Counted from the stretch's first letter, positions 7,311-15,254 are shown. The stretch: 33,076 bases of DNA from Pseudomonas sp. (GCF_030147005.1 NZ_JASLAW010000223.1:1-33076), one strand, 5' to 3'. Notes: generated from the letters alone by a model not told the origin. Made by a program: numbers and translations.

Positions 7311-7811
7311 ATGCCCTATGAATACAAACTTATGCCTTCCCCTGTCGGTGAGCTCACGCTGGTGGCGCGTCACGGCAAACTCGGCGCCATCCTGTGGGAA
7401 ACCGAGCGCGCCAACCGCGTACGCCTGGGTGAATTGATTGAGGCCAACGATAGCCCGGTGTTATTGGAAGCCGAGCGTCAGCTAGAGGAATACTTCGCGG
7501 GAACACGCTGCCGGTTCGAGCTGGAATTGGACTTCGCCGGCACCGATTTTCAGAAACAAGTCTGGCAGGCCCTGCTGACCATTCCCTTCGGCGAAACCCG
7601 CAGCTACAGCCAGATCGCCCAGCAGATCGGCAACCCGAAAGCGGTGCGCGCAGTCGGCGCGGCGAATGGGCGCAATCCGATTTCGATCGTTGCGCCGTGT
7701 CACCGAGTGGTGGGCGCTTCGGGCGGGTTGACCGGCTTCGCGGGAGGCCTTGAGGCTAAGCAATATCTGTTGACGCTTGAGGATCGCGGCCAGGTAAAAA
7801 TGGTGTTTTGA
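7311..7811 (+). CDS. ogt: Methylated-DNA-[protein]-cysteine S-methyltransferase
   Basis: This suicide repair protein moves the methyl group from O6-methylguanine in DNA onto its own cysteine. The 166-residue length fits Ogt/MGMT. The active-site block IVAPCHRVVGASGGLTGF holds the acceptor Cys130. The DNA-binding helix region FQKQVWQALLTIPFGETRSYSQIA (residues 80-103) includes the usual GETRSY turn and is followed by AVRAVGAANGRNP. No Ada regulatory domain is fused. AGGAG lies just before the ATG. Its last 56 bases overlap the 3-prime end of the convergent GNAT gene. Confidence 0.95.
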   Translation: MPYEYKLMPSPVGELTLVARHGKLGAILWETERANRVRLGELIEANDSPVLLEAERQLEEYFAGTRCRFELELDFAGTDFQKQVWQALLTIPFGETRSYSQIAQQIGNPKAVRAVGAANGRNPISIVAPCHRVVGASGGLTGFAGGLEAKQYLLTLEDRGQVKMVF

Positions 7812-8583
7812 CGTCAGCCCCGCGAACAAAAGACGCGTAATCGAATAAAGGCTGAAAACCCAACCTTCGATACAGCGGCACGGCGGCCATCGACGCCTCA
7901 AGAAAACACCGGCGCGCGCCCAGGCTCCAGCCGTGCAGCAGGGCCGCCTGAATCAACAGAGTGGCGTAGCCTCTTCCACGAAAGCCTGTAAGCGTGCCGA
8001 CATCGCTTAGCCGCGCCTCACCCTCACATAACGACAAGGTCAGCGAACAGCCCACCTGCCCGTCAACGGATAACGTGAAGTGATAAAGGGACTCATCGAC
8101 GTCCAGGGCCCGCTGGTGCCTGGCCTGATACTGCGTGACCGTCTCGGGCGGTGTGCAGAACGCATCGCCAAGTGGGACCGCCCAGTCGTTCAAGTTCCGA
8201 GTCAGGCTGATCTGCACGCCTTCTTCGCTCACCGATGGAGCAAAGCACGACACGTGGCAGACCATCGCGATGCTCTTTTCCACAGGCTGAAAGCCGAGCC
8301 CCATGAGCACGTCACGTAACCCGTCTAACCGCTCCTGAGGAACCGCCATGCGGATCGGGATCGAGGTAGCGCGGATCAGGCCCACAACCTCCTCCATCGC
8401 TACGCGCAACGGAGCGTTGCCCACACGAATAAACAACATATTCCACGGCACGGAAGTTTCGCCGGCGAAATAGGTGTTGATACCGGCGCTGTGCCGAAGG
8501 TAGCTGGCGCAGGTGGCTGCAAAAAAATGGTCTTCGCTCAAGTAATAACCTGCGGCTACGTCATAAATTGCCTTTTCGTGCAT
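7756..8583 (-). CDS. GNAT family N-acetyltransferase
   Basis: The 275-residue protein has an N-terminal half of unknown type and a C-terminal GNAT acetyl-CoA-binding domain. Motif A is at about residues 195-210 (DVGTLTGFRGRGYATLLI, with the RGRGYA pyrophosphate loop), and the closing motif VPLYRRLGFQP is at 235-245. The layout resembles two-lobed GNAT enzymes in which only the second half binds acetyl-CoA. The substrate cannot be told from sequence. The first ATG at 8583 is used. The gene is convergent with ogt and overlaps it by 56 bases, so the C-terminal 18 residues are encoded opposite ogt. Confidence 0.85.
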   Translation of the reverse strand: MHEKAIYDVAAGYYLSEDHFFAATCASYLRHSAGINTYFAGETSVPWNMLFIRVGNAPLRVAMEEVVGLIRATSIPIRMAVPQERLDGLRDVLMGLGFQPVEKSIAMVCHVSCFAPSVSEEGVQISLTRNLNDWAVPLGDAFCTPPETVTQYQARHQRALDVDESLYHFTLSVDGQVGCSLTLSLCEGEARLSDVGTLTGFRGRGYATLLIQAALLHGWSLGARRCFLEASMAAVPLYRRLGFQPLFDYASFVRGADVKTPFLPGRDPQASTDIA

Positions 8584-8761
8584 AAGGGATATCCAGGTAA
8601 AAACCCAGTCTTATGCTCGAACTTTGGCGGCGCCGTAGGCCCGCTCCGAAACCTTGAGTAGAAAAACGCATACTTTTGTCCGAGGGCTAAGTTGTAAAAA
8701 GAAATTTCGACGAGTGCCTGCGGTCAGAATTTTCATCACCCCTTTTGAGGAAAAAATGGTC

Positions 8762-9187
8762 ATGAAATTCTCCGCAGTCTCCCAAACCCTATCGCGCTGG
8801 GCCGGCAGCCCCCGGACGTTCTACACGGCGGTGGCGATGATTCTGGCGTGGAGCCTGAGCGGGCCGTACTTTCATTACAACGACACCTGGCAACTGATCA
8901 TCAACACCTCGACCACCATCATTACGTTCCTGATGGTGTTCCTGATCCAGAACACACAGAACCGCGACAACGACATCCTGCACATCAAGATCGACGAGCT
9001 GTTGCGTGTGTCCAAGGATGCGCAGAACGCCGTGTTGAGCCTGGATGGCCTGGACCGTAAAGAGCTTGAAAAGCTGCGCCAGGAATATCGCGAAATCGGC
9101 AAAGCCGGCAGCTTGAGCCTCAACAGCAGTTGCGGCCCCGTCGCCGACGACGCGGCGCCGCCGAAAACCGATCTGAACCAGGCATAA
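8762..9187 (+). CDS. Low-affinity iron permease family membrane protein
   Basis: The 141-residue protein has two membrane segments (about residues 17-35 and 43-62) followed by a charged helical tail. The block TWQLIINTSTTIITFLMVFLIQNTQNRD is the hallmark of the family named for a yeast low-affinity iron permease; transport in bacteria is not proven. The tail IDELLRVSKDAQNAVLSLDGL is also typical. A start at 8756 (MVMKF) is nearer the GAGG at 8747-8750, but the MKF start at 8762 matches homologues as I remember them. It is transcribed divergently from the GNAT gene and ends in a strong terminator. Confidence 0.88.
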   Translation: MKFSAVSQTLSRWAGSPRTFYTAVAMILAWSLSGPYFHYNDTWQLIINTSTTIITFLMVFLIQNTQNRDNDILHIKIDELLRVSKDAQNAVLSLDGLDRKELEKLRQEYREIGKAGSLSLNSSCGPVADDAAPPKTDLNQA

Positions 9188-9190
9188 AAA

Positions 9191-9221
9191 AACGGCGGTT
9201 GGAGATGATCCAACCGCCGTT
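9191..9221. terminator. Bidirectional Rho-independent terminator
   Basis: A 13-bp perfect stem joins 9191-9203 and 9209-9221 around a GATGA loop. An A-run precedes it and T-rich bases follow. It sits between two convergent genes, the iron permease (stop 9187) and the DUF4142 gene (stop 9242), and can serve both. Confidence 0.9.
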
Positions 9222-9241
9222 CTTGATTTCAAGTGGCAACT

Positions 9242-9769
9242 TCAACCGTCGCCTTGGTGCCCCTTGCCGTAGGCCGATGCCAGGGCGCGGGCTTTTTGCA
9301 AACGCTCTTGCAGCTTGGGCAGCGTCTCATCCACCAACGCTTTTATCTCGGGAACATCCGACGCGGCACCTTCCTGTTTGAACAGGGCGATGGCGTCTTC
9401 GTTTTCCTTGACCTGCTGCGCGGTATAGGCGGCGTCGAAAGAGTCGCCGTCCTTGAGCTCGGGCATCAGGGTTTCGGCTTTGTCGACGATGTTCTCCCGT
9501 GGCGCCACCGGCAGGTCGAGCTTTTTGGCGATAGCCGCCAGATGCTGGTTGGCCAGGGTGCGCTCGTTGATCACCTCGATCGTGTAATCCTTGATCTCTT
9601 GGGACGAGGTTTTGGCGTGGGCCATGCGGCTGGTTTCGATATCGGCCATGCCTTTGGCTGAAGCCTGCTCGATGAATTCGGCAGGCGACTGGGCGAAAGC
9701 ATTGCTGGCGCCGAGGCCCAGCAGCATCGCGAAACTGGCGGTGCGTAACCGGATAGCCATGCGGCTCAT
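9242..9769 (-). CDS. DUF4142 family periplasmic protein
   Basis: From the ATG at 9769 the product has 175 residues. It has a clear signal peptide (LRTASFAMLLGLGASNAFAQ, cut after AFA). It then has a helical DUF4142 domain with the typical MADIETSRMAHAKTSSQEIKDY and a histidine-containing LANQHLAAIAKK helix. DUF4142 proteins have a ferritin-like helical fold and are often stress-induced envelope proteins; no activity is established. GGAGG lies eight bases before this ATG, which rules out the longer open reading from 9811. A lone gene. Confidence 0.9.
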   Translation of the reverse strand: MSRMAIRLRTASFAMLLGLGASNAFAQSPAEFIEQASAKGMADIETSRMAHAKTSSQEIKDYTIEVINERTLANQHLAAIAKKLDLPVAPRENIVDKAETLMPELKDGDSFDAAYTAQQVKENEDAIALFKQEGAASDVPEIKALVDETLPKLQERLQKARALASAYGKGHQGDG

Positions 9770-9905
9770 GATGGGTTCCTCCAGAGCAAAAATAGGTGCG
9801 AGAACACTCACCTCGCCCTGGATTCGAATTTTGCACGCGGCAAAGGTTTAGAAAAAACTTTCCAGTGCGACGAACGGTCATTGCTGCCTCACGCGGTTTT
9901 GCTCG

Positions 9906-10316
9906 CTAAGGATAAAACTTCATCCCGGCATAAGGCTTGTCGCGACAGGCTTGCAGCCGCGAAGCCAGATCGCCCACATGGGCTTCGAGCTTATGCCCAT
10001 CCGGGTCGAGAAAATAGAACGAGGCGCCTTCGCTGCGGTTGTCGCGCCATTCTTCCACGCCGGCATCTCGCAGGCGCTCCACCAGCCTGGTGAATTTGTG
10101 CGCCTCAACGCTCAACGCATAGTGCGTGTAATCGGCTGCCGCCACCGGGTTACGCAACGGATCGAACGATAAACATAACCACAGCCCTGGCAGCGAAAGG
10201 TAGGCGCCGTTGTCCCAAGTGGCATCAAGCCGAAGCTGCAACAGCTCATGGTAGAAACGAAGGCTGCGCTGCAGATCGGTGACGGCCAGGGTCAGGTGGT
10301 TGAGGCCCGAGAGCAT
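9906..10316 (-). CDS. fosA: Fosfomycin resistance glutathione transferase FosA
   Basis: FosA is a manganese- and potassium-dependent enzyme that adds glutathione to the epoxide of fosfomycin. The 136-residue protein is a single-chain vicinal-oxygen-chelate fold. It starts MLSGLNHLTLAVTDL as in P. aeruginosa FosA. The metal ligands are His7, His65 and Glu111, and the substrate contacts Thr9, Asn93, Ser95, Ser99 and Arg120 are present (NRSEGASFYFLDPDGHKLEAH). The ATG at 10316 has TAGGA about eight bases upstream; a longer reading to 10370 lies in the remains of another gene. It is intrinsic chromosomal, not on a mobile element. A related glyoxalase-fold enzyme is a less likely alternative. Confidence 0.93.
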   Translation of the reverse strand: MLSGLNHLTLAVTDLQRSLRFYHELLQLRLDATWDNGAYLSLPGLWLCLSFDPLRNPVAAADYTHYALSVEAHKFTRLVERLRDAGVEEWRDNRSEGASFYFLDPDGHKLEAHVGDLASRLQACRDKPYAGMKFYP

Positions 10317-10347
10317 AGTGTTTTTCCTATTATTGGTGACCTTCGCA

Positions 10348-10572
10348 CTACGCACCTTGCACCCGCCCACTCAACCACTGCAAGCCGGCATCCCCGCCAG
10401 GCCAGCTCAAACGCAAACGATGGGCTATAAAACGGCGGCGGCACGGCCATCAGGGCGCGTGATCAATATTCAGCAGCCCTCGGGGTGAGGCGGGCAGGAT
10501 CAAATCCGTGCCCTGAATCAACTGCGGTGCCAAGCCCCAGTGCGGCAGGCTGACCGCCACATGCCTCGGTCA
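10348..10572 (-). pseudogene. Remnant of a LysR-type transcriptional regulator (C-terminal part)
   Basis: The minus strand carries the end of a LysR effector-binding domain spread over three frames. Positions 10569-10453 read RHVAVSLPHWGLAPQLIQGT and onward, then hit TGA. From 10453, in another frame, comes LMAVPPPFYSPSFAFELAW. From 10395, in a third frame, comes GDAGLQWLSGRVQGA and a stop at 10350-10348. This order (LPHW..AP, GTDLIL, PPPF, FELAW, LQWL) is that of intact LysR regulators. The helix-turn-helix part is missing and the remnant abuts the NAD(P)-binding gene at 10601. It looks like a regulator lost by deletion and frameshift. Confidence 0.6.
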
Positions 10573-10600
10573 AGGCGACGCACGAGATGCTTGTGCAGCA

Positions 10601-11275
10601 TCAGCGGCGCTCGGCGGCCAGCCGATTGATCTGGGCCTGCTTTACCACCGGTTGCGGCGCACCATGGTTCACCGCCTGCAACATCGCACGGCCGACAGCC
10701 TCGGTACTGAGTACCCAGTTGGGCTTTATCCGACGCAGAAACGAGAGCAACGGCCCGAGCACGCTATAGAACGCCTGGTACAACGGCGTCTTGGAGCGCA
10801 CGCCGTGCAGCGGCTGGATGATCCCTGGCCGGAACAGATACACCGCCTTGAACGGCAAACGCAGCAAGGCGTTTTCGGTCTTGCCCTTGACCCGCGCCCA
10901 CATCGACTTGCCCGTTTCGGAACTGTCGGTGCCGGCACCGGAAACGTACACAAACGTCATCTGTGGGTTGAGCCGTGCCAGGGTGCTGGCGGCGACCAGC
11001 GTCAGGTCATACGTGATGTGCGTGTACGCGGCCTCATTCATGCCCGCCGAGGACACGCCCAGGCAGAAAAAGCACGCATCAAAGCCTTGCAGCAGGTTTT
11101 CCAGGGGCTGGAAATCCAGCATGTCACTGTGTAACACCTGATGCAGTTTGCCGTGTTCCTGGGTCAACGGCGTACGGCCGACCGCGACGACTTCCTGCAC
11201 GTCGGGCGCCAGCAGGCACTCGCGCAGCACGCCCTGGCCGACCATGCCGGTGGCACCGAATAACAGAACTCTCAT
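10601..11275 (-). CDS. NAD(P)H-binding Rossmann protein (atypical SDR)
   Basis: The 224-residue protein begins MRVLLFGATGMVGQGVLREC, with the GATGMVG dinucleotide-binding loop at residues 7-13. It continues with VAVGRTPL and CFFCLGVSS. FVYVSGAGTDSS and the FRPGIIQP block are typical of the HTATIP2/YwnB-like atypical short-chain dehydrogenases. The classical YxxxK motif is absent, so catalysis is uncertain; quinone-reductase-like or redox-sensing roles are known for relatives. It is intact and monocistronic. The regulator remnant directly downstream on the same strand may once have controlled a neighbour. Confidence 0.87.
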   Translation of the reverse strand: MRVLLFGATGMVGQGVLRECLLAPDVQEVVAVGRTPLTQEHGKLHQVLHSDMLDFQPLENLLQGFDACFFCLGVSSAGMNEAAYTHITYDLTLVAASTLARLNPQMTFVYVSGAGTDSSETGKSMWARVKGKTENALLRLPFKAVYLFRPGIIQPLHGVRSKTPLYQAFYSVLGPLLSFLRRIKPNWVLSTEAVGRAMLQAVNHGAPQPVVKQAQINRLAAERR

Positions 11276-11365
11276 GGGGGACCTCAGCGGCGAGCCGCAC
11301 GCTTGATGCTCAAGTTGAAGGCATTCAACGTGTAGCTTAACGCTTGCGGCTCAAAGCTGCCCCTA

Positions 11366-12514
11366 TCAAAACGCGCTGCGAAAGATCTCCTCGATCTGAC
11401 GCTGATCCGCCCGGCGTGGATTGGTCAGGCCACACGCATCCTTCAACGCATTGCTCGCCAACAGCGGAATATCCTGCAACTTGGCGCCGAGTTCGCGCAG
11501 CCCGGCGGGGATCTCCACATCCTGGGACAGCGTGCGAATCGCGGCGATTGCGGCCTGCGCGCCCTCTTCCGGGGTAACCCCCTTGATATCGGCACCCAAC
11601 GCGCGAGCCACGTCACTCAAGCGCCTGGCGCTGACACTGGCATTGAAACTCTGCACGTGGGGCAACAGCACCGCATTGCATACACCATGGGGCAGGTCGT
11701 ACAGGCCTCCGAGCTGATGCGCCATGGCATGCACGAAGCCCAGCGACGCGTTGTTGAACGCCATGCCCGCGAGGAACTGCGCATACGCCATGTTTTCCCG
11801 TGCGGCCATGTCGCTGCCGTCGTGCACCGCCAGGCGCAGGTTGGCGCTGATCAGCTCAATCGCCTTGATTGCGCACGCGTCGGTGATCGGCGTGGCGGCG
11901 GTGGACACGTAGGCTTCGATGGCGTGCGTCAGGGCATCCATGCCGGTGGCGGCGGTGAGGCCCTTGGGCATGGCGACCATTAGCGCCGGGTCGTTGACCG
12001 ACAGCAGCGGCGTGACATTGCGGTCGACGATGGCCATTTTCACATGGCGGGTTTCGTCGGTGATGATGCAGAAACGGGTCATCTCACTGGCGGTACCGGC
12101 GGTGGTGTTGATCGCCACCAGCGGCAGCTGCGGCTTGCTCGACTGGTCGACGCCCTCATAGTCGCCGATGCGTCCGCCGTTGGTGGCGCACAGGGCGATC
12201 CCTTTGGCGCAGTCATGGGGCGAGCCGCCGCCCAGGGACACCACAAAATCGCAGCCGCTCTGTTGCAGCAGCGCCAGGCCCTTCTCGACGTTTTCCACAT
12301 TGGGGTTGGGCTTGGCGCCATCGTAGACCACCGAATCAATGTCCTGCATCGCCAGCTTGCCGGCAATCATGCTGGCCACACCGGCCTTGCACAGGCCCTC
12401 GTCAGTGACGATCAACGCCTTGCGAAAGCCGTAGTTGCGGATCGCGATCATGGCCTCGTCCAGGCATTCGGTGCCCATGATATTGACGGCGGGAATAAAG
12501 AACGTGCTGCTCAT
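11366..12514 (-). CDS. Iron-containing alcohol dehydrogenase (group III)
   Basis: This cytoplasmic enzyme is expected to oxidise primary alcohols or reduce aldehydes with NAD. The 382-residue length is standard for the family. The NAD-binding GGGSPHDCAK lies at residues 95-104. The metal ligands Asp193 (GMDALTHAIE), His197, His262 (FVHAMAHQLGG) and His276 (DLPHGVCN) are all present and spaced as in E. coli FucO. It is close to YiaY-type and ErcA-type enzymes, so I do not assign a symbol. A perfect ANR/FNR box lies upstream at 12571-12584, centred 63 bases before the start codon, which suits oxygen-limited activation. It diverges from the DUF4917 gene. Confidence 0.93.
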   Translation of the reverse strand: MSSTFFIPAVNIMGTECLDEAMIAIRNYGFRKALIVTDEGLCKAGVASMIAGKLAMQDIDSVVYDGAKPNPNVENVEKGLALLQQSGCDFVVSLGGGSPHDCAKGIALCATNGGRIGDYEGVDQSSKPQLPLVAINTTAGTASEMTRFCIITDETRHVKMAIVDRNVTPLLSVNDPALMVAMPKGLTAATGMDALTHAIEAYVSTAATPITDACAIKAIELISANLRLAVHDGSDMAARENMAYAQFLAGMAFNNASLGFVHAMAHQLGGLYDLPHGVCNAVLLPHVQSFNASVSARRLSDVARALGADIKGVTPEEGAQAAIAAIRTLSQDVEIPAGLRELGAKLQDIPLLASNALKDACGLTNPRRADQRQIEEIFRSAF

Positions 12515-12570
12515 GGTCGATCCTCAGAGGCGTTATACCCACAGAATCCACCGGTACCGCTTGCCGCATG

Positions 12571-12584
12571 TTGATCAGGATCAA
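12571..12584. promoter_or_regulatory. ANR/FNR box
   Basis: TTGATCAGGATCAA matches the FNR/ANR consensus TTGAT-N4-ATCAA at all ten fixed positions. It lies in the 123-base region between the divergent alcohol dehydrogenase and DUF4917 genes. If it sits at -41.5, the dehydrogenase transcript would start about 21 bases before its ATG, a normal leader length. On the other side it may overlap the -35 region of a promoter with a GATAAA -10 at 12596. Confidence 0.72.
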
Positions 12585-12637
12585 TGCCGGCTCGTGATAA
12601 AGTCACCGTCCAGCCGATTTCGAGTAGACCCGCCGCA

Positions 12638-13654
12638 ATGAAGGATTTCCAGGATATTGACGCCCACCTTGAAGACTGGAGCGCGCTGCGCGGCGCCATC
12701 GACTTCAATGGGATTCTGATCGGCAACGGCGCAAGCCGCACGATTTGGGAAGACTTTGCCTACGACTCGCTGTTTGAAAACGCCCGCACAGTGGAAGAAA
12801 AACCCCTGAGCCCATCCGAACTCAGCGTATTCGATGCCTTGCAAACCCGCAGTTTCGAGCAGGCCCTGGGCGCGCTGAAAACCACCAGCCGCGTCAACAA
12901 GGCCCTTGCGGTCAGCTCGGCGGCGCCGCGCAATCGCTACTACGCGATCAAGGAAGCGCTGATCAATACGATCCATGCCGTGCATATCCCCTGGCGTCTG
13001 GTGCAGCCTTCGACCCTGTCGACCCTCAACACAGAGCTGGCCCGCTACGCCACGGTCTTCACCAGCAACTACGACCTGCTCAACTATTGGGCGATTCTGC
13101 ACACGCCCGGCATCGACGACCTGTTTCGCAGCGCCGACTCAAGCTTCGACCTGCGCGATACCCGCACCGACGCCACGCGTATTTTGTACCTGCACGGCGG
13201 CCTGCACCTGGTGCGCAACCTCGACGGCACCGCGCGCAAACTGCCGTCCACCGACAGCACGTTGCTCAGCAGTTTTGCGATCAACAACACAATCAAGACG
13301 CTGGATGACGTGCCGCTGTTCGTCAGTGAAGGCAAGGTGCAAGAGAAGCTCAAGACCATCCGCAGCTCGGATTATCTGTCGTTCTGTTATGAACAGCTGC
13401 TCACCCACGAAGGCGCGCTGTGCATCTTCGGCCAGGACCTGGGGCCGCAGGATAAACACCTGGTGGACGCACTACGCCAGGCCAGCATTACCACCCTGGC
13501 GATTTCGGTGGCGGGGCGCAGCGACGGGTTTATTCGTCAACAGAAACGGCGGTATCTCGAGTTGTTCGAGGGCACTGCCATGGACCTGAGGTTCTTTGCG
13601 GCACGCACGCATCCGCTGGGCAATCCTGCACTTTCAGTCCCTGTGGAACGCTGA
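12638..13654 (+). CDS. DUF4917 family protein, SIR2-like fold
   Basis: The 338-residue protein belongs to DUF4917. I see SIR2-like hallmarks in order: ILIGNGASRTIW near residue 26 (dinucleotide loop), VFTSNYDLLNYW near 145 (the TxNYD motif with the Asn used by SIR2 NADases), ILYLHGGLHL near 185 (the HG motif), and LCIFGQDLGPQDKHL near 280 (like the G-S-L-x-D motif of SIR2_2 proteins). This suggests NAD or nucleotide binding; whether it acts as an NADase, deacylase or toxin is unknown. The start at 12638 fits homologues I remember, and the alternative at 12584 falls inside the ANR box. There is no partner gene beside it. Confidence 0.83.
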   Translation: MKDFQDIDAHLEDWSALRGAIDFNGILIGNGASRTIWEDFAYDSLFENARTVEEKPLSPSELSVFDALQTRSFEQALGALKTTSRVNKALAVSSAAPRNRYYAIKEALINTIHAVHIPWRLVQPSTLSTLNTELARYATVFTSNYDLLNYWAILHTPGIDDLFRSADSSFDLRDTRTDATRILYLHGGLHLVRNLDGTARKLPSTDSTLLSSFAINNTIKTLDDVPLFVSEGKVQEKLKTIRSSDYLSFCYEQLLTHEGALCIFGQDLGPQDKHLVDALRQASITTLAISVAGRSDGFIRQQKRRYLELFEGTAMDLRFFAARTHPLGNPALSVPVER

Positions 13655-13776
13655 TCAAAACCTGCGCGCTGACTGGTCTGCGATAGCGGCGAATCAGCGA
13701 CATAGCGAGTAAGATACACGGCCCTCGCAGGCCAGCCAGCGCGCACATTGGCTGTACTCACAGCGTCAGATCAGGC

Positions 13777-14304
13777 TCATTCTTCTGCGCTGTGCACCAC
13801 CACCAGCACCTGCGCCCGCACCTCCCCCAGCGAGCGAAGCCGATGGGGTTTCTGCGCGTTGAAATGCAGCGCATCGCCGCGCTCCAGAATCACCCGTTCG
13901 CTCATGAAATCCACCTCCACGCGGCCTTCATGCACGAACAAAAACTCCTCGCCCAAATGTTCCTTGAAGGTCTTGTCCGTAAATTCAGCCGGCGGGTAGA
14001 TGATGAACGGCAACAGGCTGCGCTCGCTGACTTGATGGGCCAGCACCGCGTAACCTGGCGAGGTGTCAGGCCGCTCATGGCTGCGCACCAGGCTGTAGCT
14101 GTCGAGGCTGACCCTGCCTTCGCTGAACAGCTCCTCGACTTTTACATTCAGCGCCTTGGCCAGTTTCAGCGCGGCAGCGATGGACGGCGTATTGAGCCCA
14201 CGTTCGATTTTGGACAGGTAGCTCTTGGTCATCCCGGACTTTTCCGCCAGGGCTTCCAGCGTCACGCCAAGTTTCTTTCTCAGTAATTTCAAACGAATAG
14301 ACAT
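13777..14304 (-). CDS. XRE family regulator with C-terminal cupin
   Basis: The 175-residue protein has an N-terminal helix-turn-helix of the XRE type (residues 3-60, LEALAEKSGMTKSYLSKIERG, then PSIAAALKLAKALNV). A cupin domain follows (about 105-172, EHLGEEFLFVHEGRVEVDF and LERGDALHFNAQKPHRLRSLG). Regulators of this build (SutR/YdcN-like, PuuR-like) sense small metabolites through the cupin and usually repress neighbouring metabolic genes. Here the flanking genes are a DUF4917 protein and a signalling sigma factor, so its target is not evident. The operator is likely in the 14305-14500 region, but I found no clear palindrome there. Confidence 0.92.
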   Translation of the reverse strand: MSIRLKLLRKKLGVTLEALAEKSGMTKSYLSKIERGLNTPSIAAALKLAKALNVKVEELFSEGRVSLDSYSLVRSHERPDTSPGYAVLAHQVSERSLLPFIIYPPAEFTDKTFKEHLGEEFLFVHEGRVEVDFMSERVILERGDALHFNAQKPHRLRSLGEVRAQVLVVVHSAEE

Positions 14305-14528
14305 GCGCTGCGGTTAATCCCTGCAAAAAACAAAAAGCCATGCTTGCTTCACTTGCCGCCCCCTCTTCGAACACGGGCGTGACTCCGGCCTGGCCAAGCC
14401 AGGCAGATCATAGCGCGCGGGCCGACACCGGGCACCTCCCGCACCCAACAATTGAGCCTGAAAACCCGGCCTGATCCTGCGACAGGGTCGAACAGTTGAA
14501 GGCCTTGCTGCGATAACACTCAATCCAG

Positions 14529-14617
14529 TGTGGGAGCGGGCTTGTTCGCGAAGGCGGTCGTTCAGATGCAAATACATCGACTGGCCCGCCGCCTTCGCGA
14601 GCAAGCCCGCTCCCACA
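14529..14617. repeat. REP pair (REPIN-like)
   Basis: Two 29-base arms (14529-14557 and 14589-14617) are complementary with one mismatch. They begin TGTGGGAGCGGGCTTG and contain the TCGCGAAGGCGG REP core. The spacer is 31 bases. It lies in the 410-base gene-free stretch between the XRE regulator and the sigma factor gene. The other thing I can name in that stretch is the Fur-like box at 14651-14665. Confidence 0.92.
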
Positions 14618-14650
14618 TTTTGATCGTACGCACGCTTGCATAGAGACAAA

Positions 14651-14665
14651 TGACAATAATTCTCG
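14651..14665 (+). promoter_or_regulatory. Fur-like box upstream of the ECF sigma gene
   Basis: TGACAATAATTCTCG agrees with the 7-1-7 Fur consensus TGATAATnATTATCA at 11 of 14 positions. It lies 50 bases before the sigma factor start codon. Iron repression of the sigma gene is the standard arrangement for iron and haem surface-signalling systems. Confidence 0.65.
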
Positions 14666-14714
14666 ATATCATCCGCAACCTTTTCCAAGCCGTGCTTCGT
14701 CAAGAAGGATATCC

Positions 14715-15254
14715 ATGCCTCGTCCCAAGCCCGACCCATTGTCGGCCGATGCCTGTCGCGGGTTTTATGCAGATATTCTGTATTTCCTGCGCAAACGCAC
14801 GGACAACGCCAGCGACGCGGCGGACATGACTCAGGATGTGTTTACCCAATGGCTGGACTACCGTGACCGGGCCAAGGTCGAGCAGCCGCGGGCGTTTCTG
14901 TTTCAGATGGCGCGCAACCTGTTGCGCGATCACTGGCGTAAACAGAAGGTACGCCGCAGCGTCCACGCCGACTCGGCCGACGGGCACACCGAACCTGCCA
15001 CCGATGAGCAAAACGAGCCCATGGCCGCCGCGCTGCGCATCCAGCGCCTGGAACAGCTCAAAGATGCGCTCGCCGAACTCTCGCCCCGTCGGCGCGAAGC
15101 CCTTATGCTGCATCGCTTCGAAGGTTGGAGCCAGGCACAGATCGCCGCGCGCATGGGCGTTTCGACAAGCATGGTGGAAAAGCACATCGCTTTTGCGCTG
15201 CTGCATTGCAAGCGGCGTCTTCAACCTGAACCCGGCACGGAGCAGCCACAATGA
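14715..15254 (+). CDS. hxuI: FecI-type ECF sigma factor (HxuI-like)
   Basis: The 179-residue protein has sigma region 2 (about residues 14-80, ADMTQDVFTQWL and FLFQMARNLLRDHWRKQ) and region 4 (about 112-168, LSPRRREALMLHRFEGWSQAQIAARMGVSTSMVEKHI). It is of the iron-starvation group that serves TonB-dependent receptors. AAGGA lies five bases before the ATG. Its stop overlaps the next start (ATGA), so it is translated together with its FecR-type regulator. A Fur-like box precedes it. The symbol is inferred from the receptor type downstream and from recall of the P. aeruginosa hxuIRA locus; FecI-like is the safe description. Confidence 0.9.
   Translation: MPRPKPDPLSADACRGFYADILYFLRKRTDNASDAADMTQDVFTQWLDYRDRAKVEQPRAFLFQMARNLLRDHWRKQKVRRSVHADSADGHTEPATDEQNEPMAAALRIQRLEQLKDALAELSPRRREALMLHRFEGWSQAQIAARMGVSTSMVEKHIAFALLHCKRRLQPEPGTEQPQ

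Noticed and set aside
8620..8660. GAACTT near the iron permease gene as a possible AlgU promoter
   Set aside because: The only TCnGA-like -10 lies about 20 bases on, beyond the 16-17 spacing needed.
14314..14739. A 141-codon minus-strand frame across the intergenic region before the sigma gene
   Set aside because: Much of it is translated REP sequence and it covers the Fur-like box; no family features.
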